6,166 bases of DNA. It comes from Actinoplanes liguriensis (lineage in GTDB: Bacteria; Actinomycetota; Actinomycetes; Mycobacteriales; Micromonosporaceae). Of this stretch, positions 1 through 5,908 are shown piece by piece (position 1 is the first letter of the stretch; each line of letters starts with the position of its first letter). A program made the translations under genes and the position numbers. The notes under the pieces were generated by a model that made no database searches, had not been told where the DNA came from, and was given only the letters and a program-made list of their open reading frames with translations. The stretch lies in NCBI GenBank assembly GCA_000715855.1, contig KL571351.1, positions 4,866 to 11,031 of the forward strand, in the 5' to 3' direction.

Positions 1-15
1 GTGTATAAGAGACAG
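1..15. other. Untrimmed Nextera/Tn5 mosaic-end adapter, left end
   Basis: The first 15 bases, gtgtataagagacag, are the 3' 15 bases of the 19-bp Tn5 mosaic end used in tagmentation libraries. The same 15 bases occur in inverted orientation at the other end of the window. This is best explained as residual sequencing adapter at a contig end and not as native DNA. It cuts into the fliR reading frame, so any residues translated from it (ending CLLY) are artificial. Confidence 0.95.
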
Positions 16-137
16 GCCTTCACCGGGGTCGGGATGAGCCGCGAGTTGAACGGCGGGCAGATCGCCATCCACGCGCCGGTCCGGCAGGCCCCGAGCAGGA
101 TCGCCAGCAGCTCGCCGATCGGGATGTCGGCGTTCAT
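16..137 (-). CDS. fliR: FliR, flagellar export-gate membrane protein (N-terminal fragment)
   Basis: Only the first 40 codons are present before the adapter; a complete FliR is about 250 residues. The fragment starts with ATG at 137-135, in a 4-bp ATGA overlap with the fliP stop, so translation is probably coupled. After a short hydrophobic stretch it has an Arg (residue 19), then a hydrophobic run leading to CPPFNSRLIPTPVK. This matches the FliR N-terminal pattern of a hydrophobic helix followed by P-x-F-x-S-R-x-I-P-x-x-V-K. It does not resemble FliQ, whose N-terminus has the GLxxSIFQAxTQI pattern. FliR is part of the membrane core of the flagellar type III export gate, with FliP and FliQ. 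The identification rests on a short fragment, but the motif is specific. Confidence 0.82.
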
Positions 138-1009
138 GTCTTGTACGAGCCGACCAACGCCGTGATGATCAGCCCCCACCCGTTGACCAGCACGAACAGC
201 AGCAGTTTGAACGGCAGCGCGACGGTCACCGGGGGCAGCATCATCATGCCCAGCGACATCAGGGACGCCGAGACGACCAGGTCGATGATCAGGAACGGGA
301 TGAAGATGACGAACCCGATGATGAACGCGGCGCGCAGCTCGGAGAGCACGAACGCGGGCACCAGCGTGGTCAGCGGCACCGCGTCCCGGTTCGCCGGCTG
401 CTTCGCCCCGGACACCTTGATGAGCAGGGACAACTCGTCCTCGCGGGTGGTCTTCCACATGAACTCGCGCAGCGGCTTGATGCCGTCGTCGAAGGCCTGC
501 GACTGCGTCTTGTCGCCCTTCAGGTAGGGCTGCACGCCGACGTCGTTCATCTGCGACACCGTCGGGCCCATGATGAAAAGGCTCAGGAACAGCGCCAGCC
601 CGGCGATCACCTGGTTGGGCGGCAGCGTGGTCAGGCCCAGCGCGTTGCGGGTGATCCCGAGGACCATGAAGACCTTGGTGAAACACGTGCAGAGCAGCAG
701 CAGCGCGGGCGCCACCGAGAGCAGCGTCAGACCGAGAACGATCACCAGGCTCGACGCCGGGCGACTGCCGTCCGGGTTGGTGCCGTTGATGTTGAGGTTG
801 ATGCTCGGCGGCGAGGTCTTCGGCGCCTTCGGCACCGGTAGCGGTGCTCGCGGCAGCTGTTTCGCCGCCGGGTTCGCCGGCGCCTCCGGCGCTTGCTGAG
901 GTACGGCCATGGCCGCCGCCCCCGCCCCCGGTGGAGCCGCCGGAGCCGGAGCGGGCAGGGCGAGCCCCAGCCCCACAACCGCGAACAGCAGCACGATCGC
1001 GCGTCGCAT
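134..1009 (-). CDS. fliP: FliP, flagellar export-gate membrane protein
   Basis: FliP forms the core channel of the flagellar type III export gate in the cytoplasmic membrane. The protein is 291 residues from the ATG at 1009-1007. That start follows AAGGCG at usable spacing and opens with MRR and a hydrophobic signal-like segment (residues 4-20), as FliP precursors do. An upstream in-frame GTG at 1036 would add nine residues ahead of MRR and overlap fliO by 23 bp, so it is less likely. Residues about 20-66 are a Pro/Ala/Lys-rich linker. Conserved FliP blocks follow: a helix at 88-107, TKVFMVLGITRNALG near 111-125, PPNQVIAGLALFLS near 130-143, PAFVLSELRAAFIIGF near 218-233 and GMMMLPP near 254-260, followed by LPFKLLLFV. 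The usual FliP length is about 215-250 residues, and the excess is the linker. The gene lies 4 bp after fliO and overlaps fliR by 4 bp. Confidence 0.97.
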   Translation of the reverse strand: MRRAIVLLFAVVGLGLALPAPAPAAPPGAGAAAMAVPQQAPEAPANPAAKQLPRAPLPVPKAPKTSPPSINLNINGTNPDGSRPASSLVIVLGLTLLSVAPALLLLCTCFTKVFMVLGITRNALGLTTLPPNQVIAGLALFLSLFIMGPTVSQMNDVGVQPYLKGDKTQSQAFDDGIKPLREFMWKTTREDELSLLIKVSGAKQPANRDAVPLTTLVPAFVLSELRAAFIIGFVIFIPFLIIDLVVSASLMSLGMMMLPPVTVALPFKLLLFVLVNGWGLIITALVGSYKT

Positions 1010-1013
1010 CAGA

Positions 1014-1451
1014 TCATCGCCTTGTGGTTCGCTCACGCAGGAACTCGAGAGTCGAGGTCCAGGTCTTCGGCGAGAGGATCGAGCCGTGACCCCCCGGCCC
1101 GAAAGGCGCCGCCGGATGCCGTCCCGGCAGGATCGTCTCGCCTCCCCTGATCACCTCGGTCGGCTCGATCACCAGGTGGTCCCGGTGCTCGTGCGGCTCC
1201 GGCTCGAACACATCCAGCTCGGCCTCGCCGAGATAGCTGATCTGCTGGTCGGTGACCCCGAGGACCAGCGCCCGGTCGGCCACCCGGACCACGGCCACCG
1301 CCGCACCCCGGGTGAGCTGCTGCCGGTTGAGGATCGCCAGATGGCCGTGATGGCTCTTGCCGAACGGGCGCCGCATCGCCCGGGCCAGTCCCCACATCAT
1401 GAGCAGCACGATGAACAGGGAGAAGCCGACCTGCAGGAGAAGCCGGTACAA
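1014..1451 (-). CDS. fliO: FliO, flagellar export-apparatus assembly protein
   Basis: FliO is a small bitopic membrane protein that helps FliP assemble into the export gate. The protein is 145 residues, using a TTG start at 1451-1449. This is the only start that keeps the membrane helix, and it follows AGGAG by 8 bases. One transmembrane segment (residues about 3-24, with VGFSLFIVLLMMWGLA) is followed by a basic patch (RAMRRPFGK). Next is the FliO core at about 37-78: hydrophobic strands with VAVVRVADRALVLGVTDQQISYL, the family's usual V-x-V-x-x-R-x-L-V-L-G-V pattern. The C-terminal 65 residues are Pro/Gly/His-rich and look disordered. The gene starts 11 bp after fliN and ends 4 bp before fliP. 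FliO is poorly conserved, so its position contributes to the call along with the motif. Confidence 0.88.
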   Translation of the reverse strand: MYRLLLQVGFSLFIVLLMMWGLARAMRRPFGKSHHGHLAILNRQQLTRGAAVAVVRVADRALVLGVTDQQISYLGEAELDVFEPEPHEHRDHLVIEPTEVIRGGETILPGRHPAAPFGPGGHGSILSPKTWTSTLEFLRERTTRR

Positions 1452-1462
1452 CGTCGTGACTC

Positions 1463-2227
1463 CTACTCGGCGCCGGGCGAGACGATCTCGGTGATCCGGA
1501 TGCCGAAGTTCTCGTCGACCACGACCACCTCGCCGCGGGCGATCAGCCGGCCGTTGACCAGCAGGTCGGCGGGGCTGCCGGCGGCCCGGTCCAGCTCGAC
1601 GATCGCGCCCGGGGTCAGCGACAGCAGCTCCCGCACGCTCATCCTGGTCCGGCCGAGCTCGGCGGAGACCTCCATCTCCACGTCGTGCAGCATGTCCAGG
1701 CCGCCGCGCCGGCTGACCGCCGGCGCCTCGGCGCGCTGGGCCACACCACCGCCGGTCGCGGCCGCCAGCAACGGATCGTCGCTGGGCCACGGACTCAGGG
1801 ACAGGGCGAGGACCGCGCGTACGTCGTCGCCGTCCCGCAGCGGAATGGCGACCGAGCCCTCCTTGGCGGCGAGCGCGCTCAACGCCACCTGCGGCTCCAT
1901 CACCTGACCGGGGTCGAGGACCACCGGCCCGAAGACGCGGGACGCGGCCTCCAGCGCGGGCCGGACCGCCGCGGTCAGGTCCAGCTCGCCGAGCGGGCTC
2001 TCCTTGAGCGCGTCCGCGAGGTCCTGGCCGACCACCACGACCACCTCGCCGCTGGCCGGGCCGCTGAACCGCGCGGTGACCGCCTGGCCCTCGATCACTA
2101 TCCCCGCGTCGGGGACCGCCGGATCGCCGACGACCAGGGCATGGCTGGTCGGCAGCACGGCCAGAGCGGCGTCGGCGGCCTGCCGGGCGAGGGACAGCTG
2201 AGGCGCGGTGATGGTGGGGGCGGTCAT
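1463..2227 (-). CDS. fliN: FliN-type flagellar switch protein with long N-terminal extension
   Basis: This is a C-ring switch component that works with FliM in torque generation and rotational switching and docks export substrates. It has 254 residues, against about 100-140 for a minimal FliN. The C-terminal SPOA (FliN) domain is clear at residues about 178-250: [20 protein letters not shown], then [11 protein letters not shown], then [28 protein letters not shown]. Residues 1-155 are an alpha/beta region with a [13 protein letters not shown] strand-helix (61-74) and a helix at 84-100 ([17 protein letters not shown]). These resemble the CheC/FliY half-module, but Asn of the CheC phosphatase motif (E-x-x-N) is not seen after Glu93. 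Residues 156-176 look like a linker. The ATG overlaps the fliM stop (ATGA), so translation is probably coupled. FliY would be an alternative name if the CheC relationship were confirmed. Confidence 0.92.
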   Translation of the reverse strand: MTAPTITAPQLSLARQAADAALAVLPTSHALVVGDPAVPDAGIVIEGQAVTARFSGPASGEVVVVVGQDLADALKESPLGELDLTAAVRPALEAASRVFGPVVLDPGQVMEPQVALSALAAKEGSVAIPLRDGDDVRAVLALSLSPWPSDDPLLAAATGGGVAQRAEAPAVSRRGGLDMLHDVEMEVSAELGRTRMSVRELLSLTPGAIVELDRAAGSPADLLVNGRLIARGEVVVVDENFGIRITEIVSPGAE

Positions 2228-3174
2228 GAGCGGCCAGACTCCTTGGACGAGTTCTCGTTGGGCGGCGGCACGACGAGACAGGCGAGCCGGGCGCCCTGAT
2301 TGCCCGGAACGGCATGCGCGAAGACGATGTCGTTCACGGTCACCTCAAGCGGCCGGCTGGTCAGGTGCCCCAGCGGAACGACGTCACCCGGACGTAGATC
2401 CACGATGTCATCGGTACGCATCCGAATGGGCTGGAATCGCACAGCCACGTCGATCGGAGCGGCGGAAAGTCCGGCCGTGAGGTTGCGCAACGCCTTGTCC
2501 TTGGCCTGCCGTTCGGCCGCGCTGAGCACGACCGCCTCCTGCCGGGACAGCACCGGGAGGATCGTGTTGAACGGCAGGCAGAGCGTGGAGATGCACTCCT
2601 CGGCGCCGATCTTGGTCTCGAAGGAGGCCACCACGACCGCATCGCCGGGCGCGTGCGCGCGCAGGAACTGCGCGTTGTACTCGATCTCCTTGAGGTGCGG
2701 CTGGATGTCGACCAGGCTCTCGAAGCCGTACCGCAGCTCGCCGAGCATCCGCTCGATCAGGCCGCGCAGCAGCGGCATCTCCACCTCGGTCAGCGGCCGC
2801 TCCGGCTGGGAGCCGCCGGGGCCGCCGAGCATGTGGTCGATCGCGGTCATCACCGCGGACTGGGCGATCTCGATCAGGACCGTGCCGGGCAGCGGATCGA
2901 GGGTAACCACCCCGATGATCGTGGGATTCGCCAGCGACGCCACGTACTCGTCGTAGTTCAGTTGCTCGATCGAGATCAGCGAGACGTTGCTGACCGCGCG
3001 CAGGCGGGTGGTCAGCAGGGTGCCGCAGCTGCGGGCGTACGTCTCGAAGGCGATCTGCAGGGTCCGGACGTGTTCACGGGAGAGCTTGATCGGGCGGCGG
3101 AAGTCGTACGCCGTCGGCCCTCCACCTTGGCCGCGGCGCGACATCTTGCCCGGGGTGCGTGCGGCAGTGGTCAC
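2224..3174 (-). CDS. fliM: FliM, flagellar motor switch protein
   Basis: FliM is the middle C-ring protein linking FliG to FliN and normally receiving CheY-P. The protein is 316 residues from GTG 3174-3172; an in-frame ATG at 3144-3142 would give 306. Conserved features are YDFRRP (23-28), the following helix with RTLQ, the [14 protein letters not shown] segment (84-97), LGGPGG (116-121) matching the GGxG loop that contacts FliG, and a C-terminal SPOA domain at about 235-303 ([11 protein letters not shown], then the [19 protein letters not shown] region). The N-terminus before YDFRRP is only about 22 residues, basic and Gly-rich. The usual CheY-P-binding peptide (LSQ-x-EIDALL type) is absent, and the in-frame sequence upstream does not supply it. 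Neither start has a strong ribosome site: AGGA lies only 4 bases before the GTG, and GGGCAAG precedes the ATG. fliN overlaps the 3' end by 4 bp. Confidence 0.95.
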   Translation of the reverse strand: MTTAARTPGKMSRRGQGGGPTAYDFRRPIKLSREHVRTLQIAFETYARSCGTLLTTRLRAVSNVSLISIEQLNYDEYVASLANPTIIGVVTLDPLPGTVLIEIAQSAVMTAIDHMLGGPGGSQPERPLTEVEMPLLRGLIERMLGELRYGFESLVDIQPHLKEIEYNAQFLRAHAPGDAVVVASFETKIGAEECISTLCLPFNTILPVLSRQEAVVLSAAERQAKDKALRNLTAGLSAAPIDVAVRFQPIRMRTDDIVDLRPGDVVPLGHLTSRPLEVTVNDIVFAHAVPGNQGARLACLVVPPPNENSSKESGRS

Positions 3175-3181
3175 GTCGTCC

Positions 3182-3209
3182 TGATCGGCGGACTTAGCGA
3201 GCCGCTGAG
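3182..3209 (-). promoter_or_regulatory. Candidate sigma-28/FliA-type promoter for fliM
   Basis: Read on the minus strand, CTCA (3209-3206) is followed by 16 bases and then GCCGATCA (3189-3182). This resembles the sigma-28/WhiG-type consensus with a GCCGATAA -10 element; only the seventh base differs. The expected transcription start, about 6-8 bases downstream, falls at or next to the GTG at 3174. The message would then be nearly leaderless for the GTG, or would have a leader of about 30 bases for the ATG at 3144. It lies directly after a strong hairpin, which suits a fresh start of transcription for fliM-fliN-fliO-fliP-fliR. It was identified by eye with no experimental support. Confidence 0.6.
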
Positions 3210-3214
3210 CCCTG

Positions 3215-3230
3215 GGGCCGTTTTCGGCCC
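3215..3230 (-). repeat. Small perfect hairpin upstream of the fliM promoter candidate
   Basis: On the minus strand GGGCCG and CGGCCC pair perfectly around an AAAA loop. It lies between the larger 3244-3271 hairpin and the -35-like CTCA. No T-tract follows in the fliM direction. It could add to transcription termination after fliL or be an operator-like palindrome, and the sequence does not decide between these. Confidence 0.5.
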
Positions 3231-3243
3231 TTAATACACGTCT

Positions 3244-3271
3244 GGGCGGGTCTCGGTGAAGAGACCCGCCC
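3244..3271 (-). terminator. Perfect 11-bp-stem hairpin after fliL, likely terminator or attenuator
   Basis: The arms GGGCGGGTCTC and GAGACCCGCCC are perfectly complementary around a 6-base loop. The hairpin begins 16 bases after the fliL stop codon. It is GC-rich and stable but is followed by AGACGTGTATTAAGG, not a T-tract. Hairpins without T-tracts are common at the ends of actinobacterial transcripts. It may end the flbD-motA-motB-fliL transcript, weaken read-through into fliM, or protect the upstream mRNA from decay. Confidence 0.7.
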
Positions 3272-3287
3272 CGACTGCCATCTGCTG

Positions 3288-3746
3288 TTACTGCGTCACG
3301 AAGGAGGTGTAGTAGACGTCCATGACCTCTTGCTTCTTGTCCACCGTGTAGGCCTTGACCAGCTTGGCCACCACCTCTGCCTTGAGCTTCGCGCGGCCCT
3401 CGTCGGTGGAGAGCTCAGCCACCGTCTTGCCGGTGTACTCGTCGATCAGCAGCTCGTAGGCCTCGTTCAGGTCGACCGCTTCGGTGCCGGTGTCCTTGGT
3501 CTGCAGCAGGGCGAAGCCCAGCTTCAGGTAGTGCCCGTCGGCCAGGTTCACCGTGATGGTGTTCTCCGCCGCGGTGACGATGCCCTTCTCCGGGGTCTTC
3601 GCCGATGCGGAGTCGCCCTTGAGCATGAAGAACGCTCCGGCGCCACCGCCACCCAGAACCACCAGGGCCACAGCCGCGATGATCAGCATCATCTTGTTCG
3701 ACTTCTTCGGCGCCGCTTCCGCGGTCGTGTCCTTCTCGTCTGCCAT
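3288..3746 (-). CDS. fliL: FliL, stator-associated flagellar basal body protein
   Basis: FliL is a single-pass membrane protein that surrounds or supports the MotAB stator at the basal body. The protein is 152 residues, a usual length. It has a charged cytoplasmic N-terminus (residues 1-18), one transmembrane helix (about 19-41: MMLIIAAVALVVLGGGGAGAFF), and an extracytoplasmic domain from about 55 with the strand pair VTAAENTITVNLADGHYLKLGFAL. The C-terminal helix ends VMDVYYTSFVTQ, the hallmark FliL ending (V-x-D-V-Y-F-T-x-F-V-x-Q). ATG 3746-3744 is preceded by a run of six G at good spacing. It starts 14 bp after motB, as expected for a stator operon. A terminator-like hairpin follows the stop. 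Confidence 0.95.
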   Translation of the reverse strand: MADEKDTTAEAAPKKSNKMMLIIAAVALVVLGGGGAGAFFMLKGDSASAKTPEKGIVTAAENTITVNLADGHYLKLGFALLQTKDTGTEAVDLNEAYELLIDEYTGKTVAELSTDEGRAKLKAEVVAKLVKAYTVDKKQEVMDVYYTSFVTQ

Positions 3747-3760
3747 CAGAATCCCCCCAG

Positions 3761-4828
3761 TCAGTTCTTGGTGTCAGCGGTGATCAAGGTGCTGTGATCG
3801 GTCGTGCTGGTCGTGCTGGTTCCCCCGGAGGCGTTGTCCGCCTCCACCTTCTTGGCCGCGGCCTCCGCGGCGGCCTTGGCGGCCGCGGTGGTCTGGCCGG
3901 AGTGCAGCTTGCTGTCGGCGCCGGCCGCGTCGGGCAGCAGCGCCGCCTGGTCCGCGGTGAGCATGGTCAGCACGACCACGTCCACGCGGCGGTTCATCGT
4001 GATCGAGCGCGGGTCCTTCGGGTCGATCAGCGGCTTGGTGTCGGAGAAGCCGACCGCGCTGAGCCGCTTCTTCGGGATGCCGTGACCGGTGAAGTAACGG
4101 ACCGTGGTGGAGGCTCGCGCGGCGGAGAGCTCCCAGCCGCTCGGGTAGTACTTGGTCCTCGCGTTGAGCTGGTTCGTGTTGCCGTCCACCTCGACGTTGT
4201 TCGGCAGCTTGGCCAGCGTCGGGGCGATCGCGCCGAGGATCTTCGCGCCGGTCGGGCGCAGGTCCGCCCGGTCGCCGGCGAAGACGACGTCGTTGGTCAC
4301 CACGGTGATGACCAGGCCCCGCTGGTCGACCGTGAACTTCACGTTGTTCAGCAGCTTCGCGGCGGCGAGGGCGTCCGAGATCTTGTTCTCGATCGCCTTC
4401 ATGTCCTCGGCCTCCTTGGCCGCCTTCTCGGCGTTCGCGGAGGCCTTCTTGCGGCCCTCGGCCTGGACGGCCCGGTCGACCGCCGCCTTCTGCTTCGAGT
4501 TCAGGCCCTCGGTCCCGGAGGAACCGTCACCCGGGTTCGCGCCCGGGTCGATCTGCACGATCTGGGCGTTGTTCGAGGCGCCGTCCAGCGGGGCGTAGTT
4601 CCCCGTGAACGCGGCGCTCTTCGAACCGAAGCTCGCGGACAGGCCCTGGGCCAGCTGAGCGAACTTCTTCTGGTTGATGTCACTCATCGAGAACAGCACC
4701 ACGAAGAGGACGAACAACAGAGTGAGCATGTCGGCGTACGACACGAGCCAGCGCTCGTGGTTGACGTGCTCCTCGTGCTCCTCATGGCCCTTCTTCTTGC
4801 GCTTGGCGCCCCCGCCACCAGAGCTCAT
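3761..4828 (-). CDS. motB: MotB, flagellar stator peptidoglycan-anchor subunit
   Basis: MotB pairs with MotA to form the ion-driven stator and anchors it to peptidoglycan. The protein is 355 residues. The cytoplasmic N-terminus is basic and His/Glu-rich (KRKKKGHEEHEEH), followed by HERWLVSYADMLTLLFVLFVVLFSMS, whose Asp33 is the conserved ion-carrying aspartate. After the membrane helix come the plug/linker region and an Ala/Lys/Glu-rich probable coiled coil (about 111-158). An OmpA-like domain spans about 170-288: VVTNDVVFAGDRADLRPTG, GWELSAARAS (232-241) and NRRVDVVVL (279-287). The usual GHTD motif reads GNTN (216-219). A 65-residue Ala/Lys/Thr/Ser-rich tail follows. The start is 5 bp after motA with no close ribosome site (nearest AAGG about 16 bases upstream), suggesting coupling. 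The selectivity, H+ or Na+, cannot be decided by eye. Confidence 0.96.
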   Translation of the reverse strand: MSSGGGGAKRKKKGHEEHEEHVNHERWLVSYADMLTLLFVLFVVLFSMSDINQKKFAQLAQGLSASFGSKSAAFTGNYAPLDGASNNAQIVQIDPGANPGDGSSGTEGLNSKQKAAVDRAVQAEGRKKASANAEKAAKEAEDMKAIENKISDALAAAKLLNNVKFTVDQRGLVITVVTNDVVFAGDRADLRPTGAKILGAIAPTLAKLPNNVEVDGNTNQLNARTKYYPSGWELSAARASTTVRYFTGHGIPKKRLSAVGFSDTKPLIDPKDPRSITMNRRVDVVVLTMLTADQAALLPDAAGADSKLHSGQTTAAAKAAAEAAAKKVEADNASGGTSTTSTTDHSTLITADTKN

Positions 4829-4833
4829 TTAGA

Positions 4834-5625
4834 TCAGGCCGCCTTCTTCGAGGAGGCCGCAGCCTCAGCCTTCTTCATCTCGTCCGGCGGGAGCAGGCTC
4901 CGCAGCTTCTGGGCGACCAGACGCGGGTTGGAGCCGGCCTGGATCGCCAGGACACCGTCGATGACCAGTTCCATCTCCTCGGCCTCGACCGCGGAGAGCC
5001 GGGTCAACCGGGCCGCCATCGGGAGCCAGATGATGTTCGCGCTGAGCACGCCCCACAGGGTGGCGACGAACGCCGCGGAGATCGAGTGACCCAGCGTCTC
5101 GGGCTTGTCGAGGTTCTCCAGCACGTGCACCAGACCCATGACCGTGCCGATGATGCCGATCGTCGGGGCGTAGCCGCCCATGTTCTCGAAGAACTTCTTG
5201 GCCGCGTTGTCGGCCTTCTTCTTCGCGGCGACCTCGGCGTGCAGGATGTCGTGCAGCTCATCCGGGTCGGTGCCGTCGATGGCCAGCTGCAGACCGCGCT
5301 TGAGGAACGGGTGCTCGACCGTCTTGACCGCGTCCTCAAGGGCCAGCAGGCCCTCGCGGCGGGCCCGCTCGGCCAGCTTCACGACGTTGTCGAGGAGCTG
5401 GGTCGGCGGCGTCACCTTGGCGGTGAAGGCCTTCTTCAGCACTCCGACGAAGCCCGTCGCGTCCTTCAGGACACCGCCGGCCATCGCGGCGGCGAACGCG
5501 CCGCCGAACACCAGCAGCATGGACGGAACCAGGAGGATGGAGGACGGCGAGCCGCCTTCCAGGATCTGGACGGTGAAGACGATCACCAGTCCGGCGAGCA
5601 CTCCAACAATGGTTGAGATGTCCAT
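4834..5625 (-). CDS. motA: MotA, flagellar stator ion-channel subunit
   Basis: MotA is the four-helix membrane protein that surrounds MotB and pushes on FliG. The protein is 263 residues, a usual length. It starts MDISTIVGVLAGLVIVFTVQ (helix 1), has helix 2 at about 30-50 (SILLVPSMLLVFGGAFAAAMAG), and a cytoplasmic loop with ARREGLLALED (87-98), whose Arg and Glu match the conserved charges that interact with FliG. Helix 3 is at about 150-171 with GGYAPTIGIIGTVMGLV and helix 4 at about 185-207 with WLPMA. Pro154 and Pro202 correspond to the two conserved prolines of the family. The C-terminus is Lys/Ala-rich. ATG 5625-5623 is one base after the flbD stop, with GGAAGGA upstream at good spacing. 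motB follows after 5 bp. Confidence 0.97.
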   Translation of the reverse strand: MDISTIVGVLAGLVIVFTVQILEGGSPSSILLVPSMLLVFGGAFAAAMAGGVLKDATGFVGVLKKAFTAKVTPPTQLLDNVVKLAERARREGLLALEDAVKTVEHPFLKRGLQLAIDGTDPDELHDILHAEVAAKKKADNAAKKFFENMGGYAPTIGIIGTVMGLVHVLENLDKPETLGHSISAAFVATLWGVLSANIIWLPMAARLTRLSAVEAEEMELVIDGVLAIQAGSNPRLVAQKLRSLLPPDEMKKAEAAASSKKAA

Positions 5626-5626
5626 G

Positions 5627-5908
5627 TCAGCGGTCCTTCCGGTGCAGCGGGAGCACCTTGGCGTCGAGCTCGTCGTCAGACGAGGTAAGGGCGGCGGCCG
5701 TGGGCTCGGGCTCCATGCGACTCGCTTGGGCGATAAGCGAGGCGCGATAGTGACGCACCGAGTCGATGAATTCGGGCACTGATTCGGAGATCACGTACTT
5801 GGTGCCGTCCACCAGGGTGACGACCGTGTCCGGCGTGCAGTCCACACGCTCGACCAGGTCCGGGTTCAGCGCGAACACAGCACCGTTGATTCGAGTTACG
5901 AGGATCAA
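5627..5908 (-). CDS. flbD: FlbD/SwrD family flagellar protein
   Basis: This is a small protein of 93 residues. It opens with MILVTRINGAVFALNPDLVERVDCTPDTVVTLVDGTKYVISESVPEFIDSVRHYR in outline: L-T-R-x-N-G, then F-x-L-N-x-D-L-x-E, then T-P-D-T-V-V-T-L, then G-x-K-Y-V-x-x-E. This is the complete FlbD/SwrD pattern. It is not the Caulobacter FlbD transcription factor. In Bacillus subtilis, SwrD increases flagellar power and is linked to stator function, which fits its place one base before motA. The family core covers residues 1-60, and the C-terminal 33 residues are a low-complexity acidic tail. The start is TTG at 5908-5906, with AAGGA and GGA upstream. No membrane segment or signal peptide is seen. 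Confidence 0.93.
   Translation of the reverse strand: MILVTRINGAVFALNPDLVERVDCTPDTVVTLVDGTKYVISESVPEFIDSVRHYRASLIAQASRMEPEPTAAALTSSDDELDAKVLPLHRKDR

Noticed and set aside
909..1907. Plus-strand open frame of 332 codons opposite fliP, fliO and fliN
   Set aside because: It spans the antisense of three recognised genes and shows no conserved motif.
1014..2315. Single 433-residue minus-strand frame covering fliN and fliO
   Set aside because: Only its last 145 codons, after the TTG at 1451, look like a protein (FliO). The rest is an Arg/Gly-rich out-of-frame reading of fliN.
3794..5089. Plus-strand open frame of 431 codons opposite motB and motA
   Set aside because: It is the antisense of two clear genes and has the Gly/Arg/Val/Leu-rich composition typical of shadow frames in high-GC DNA.
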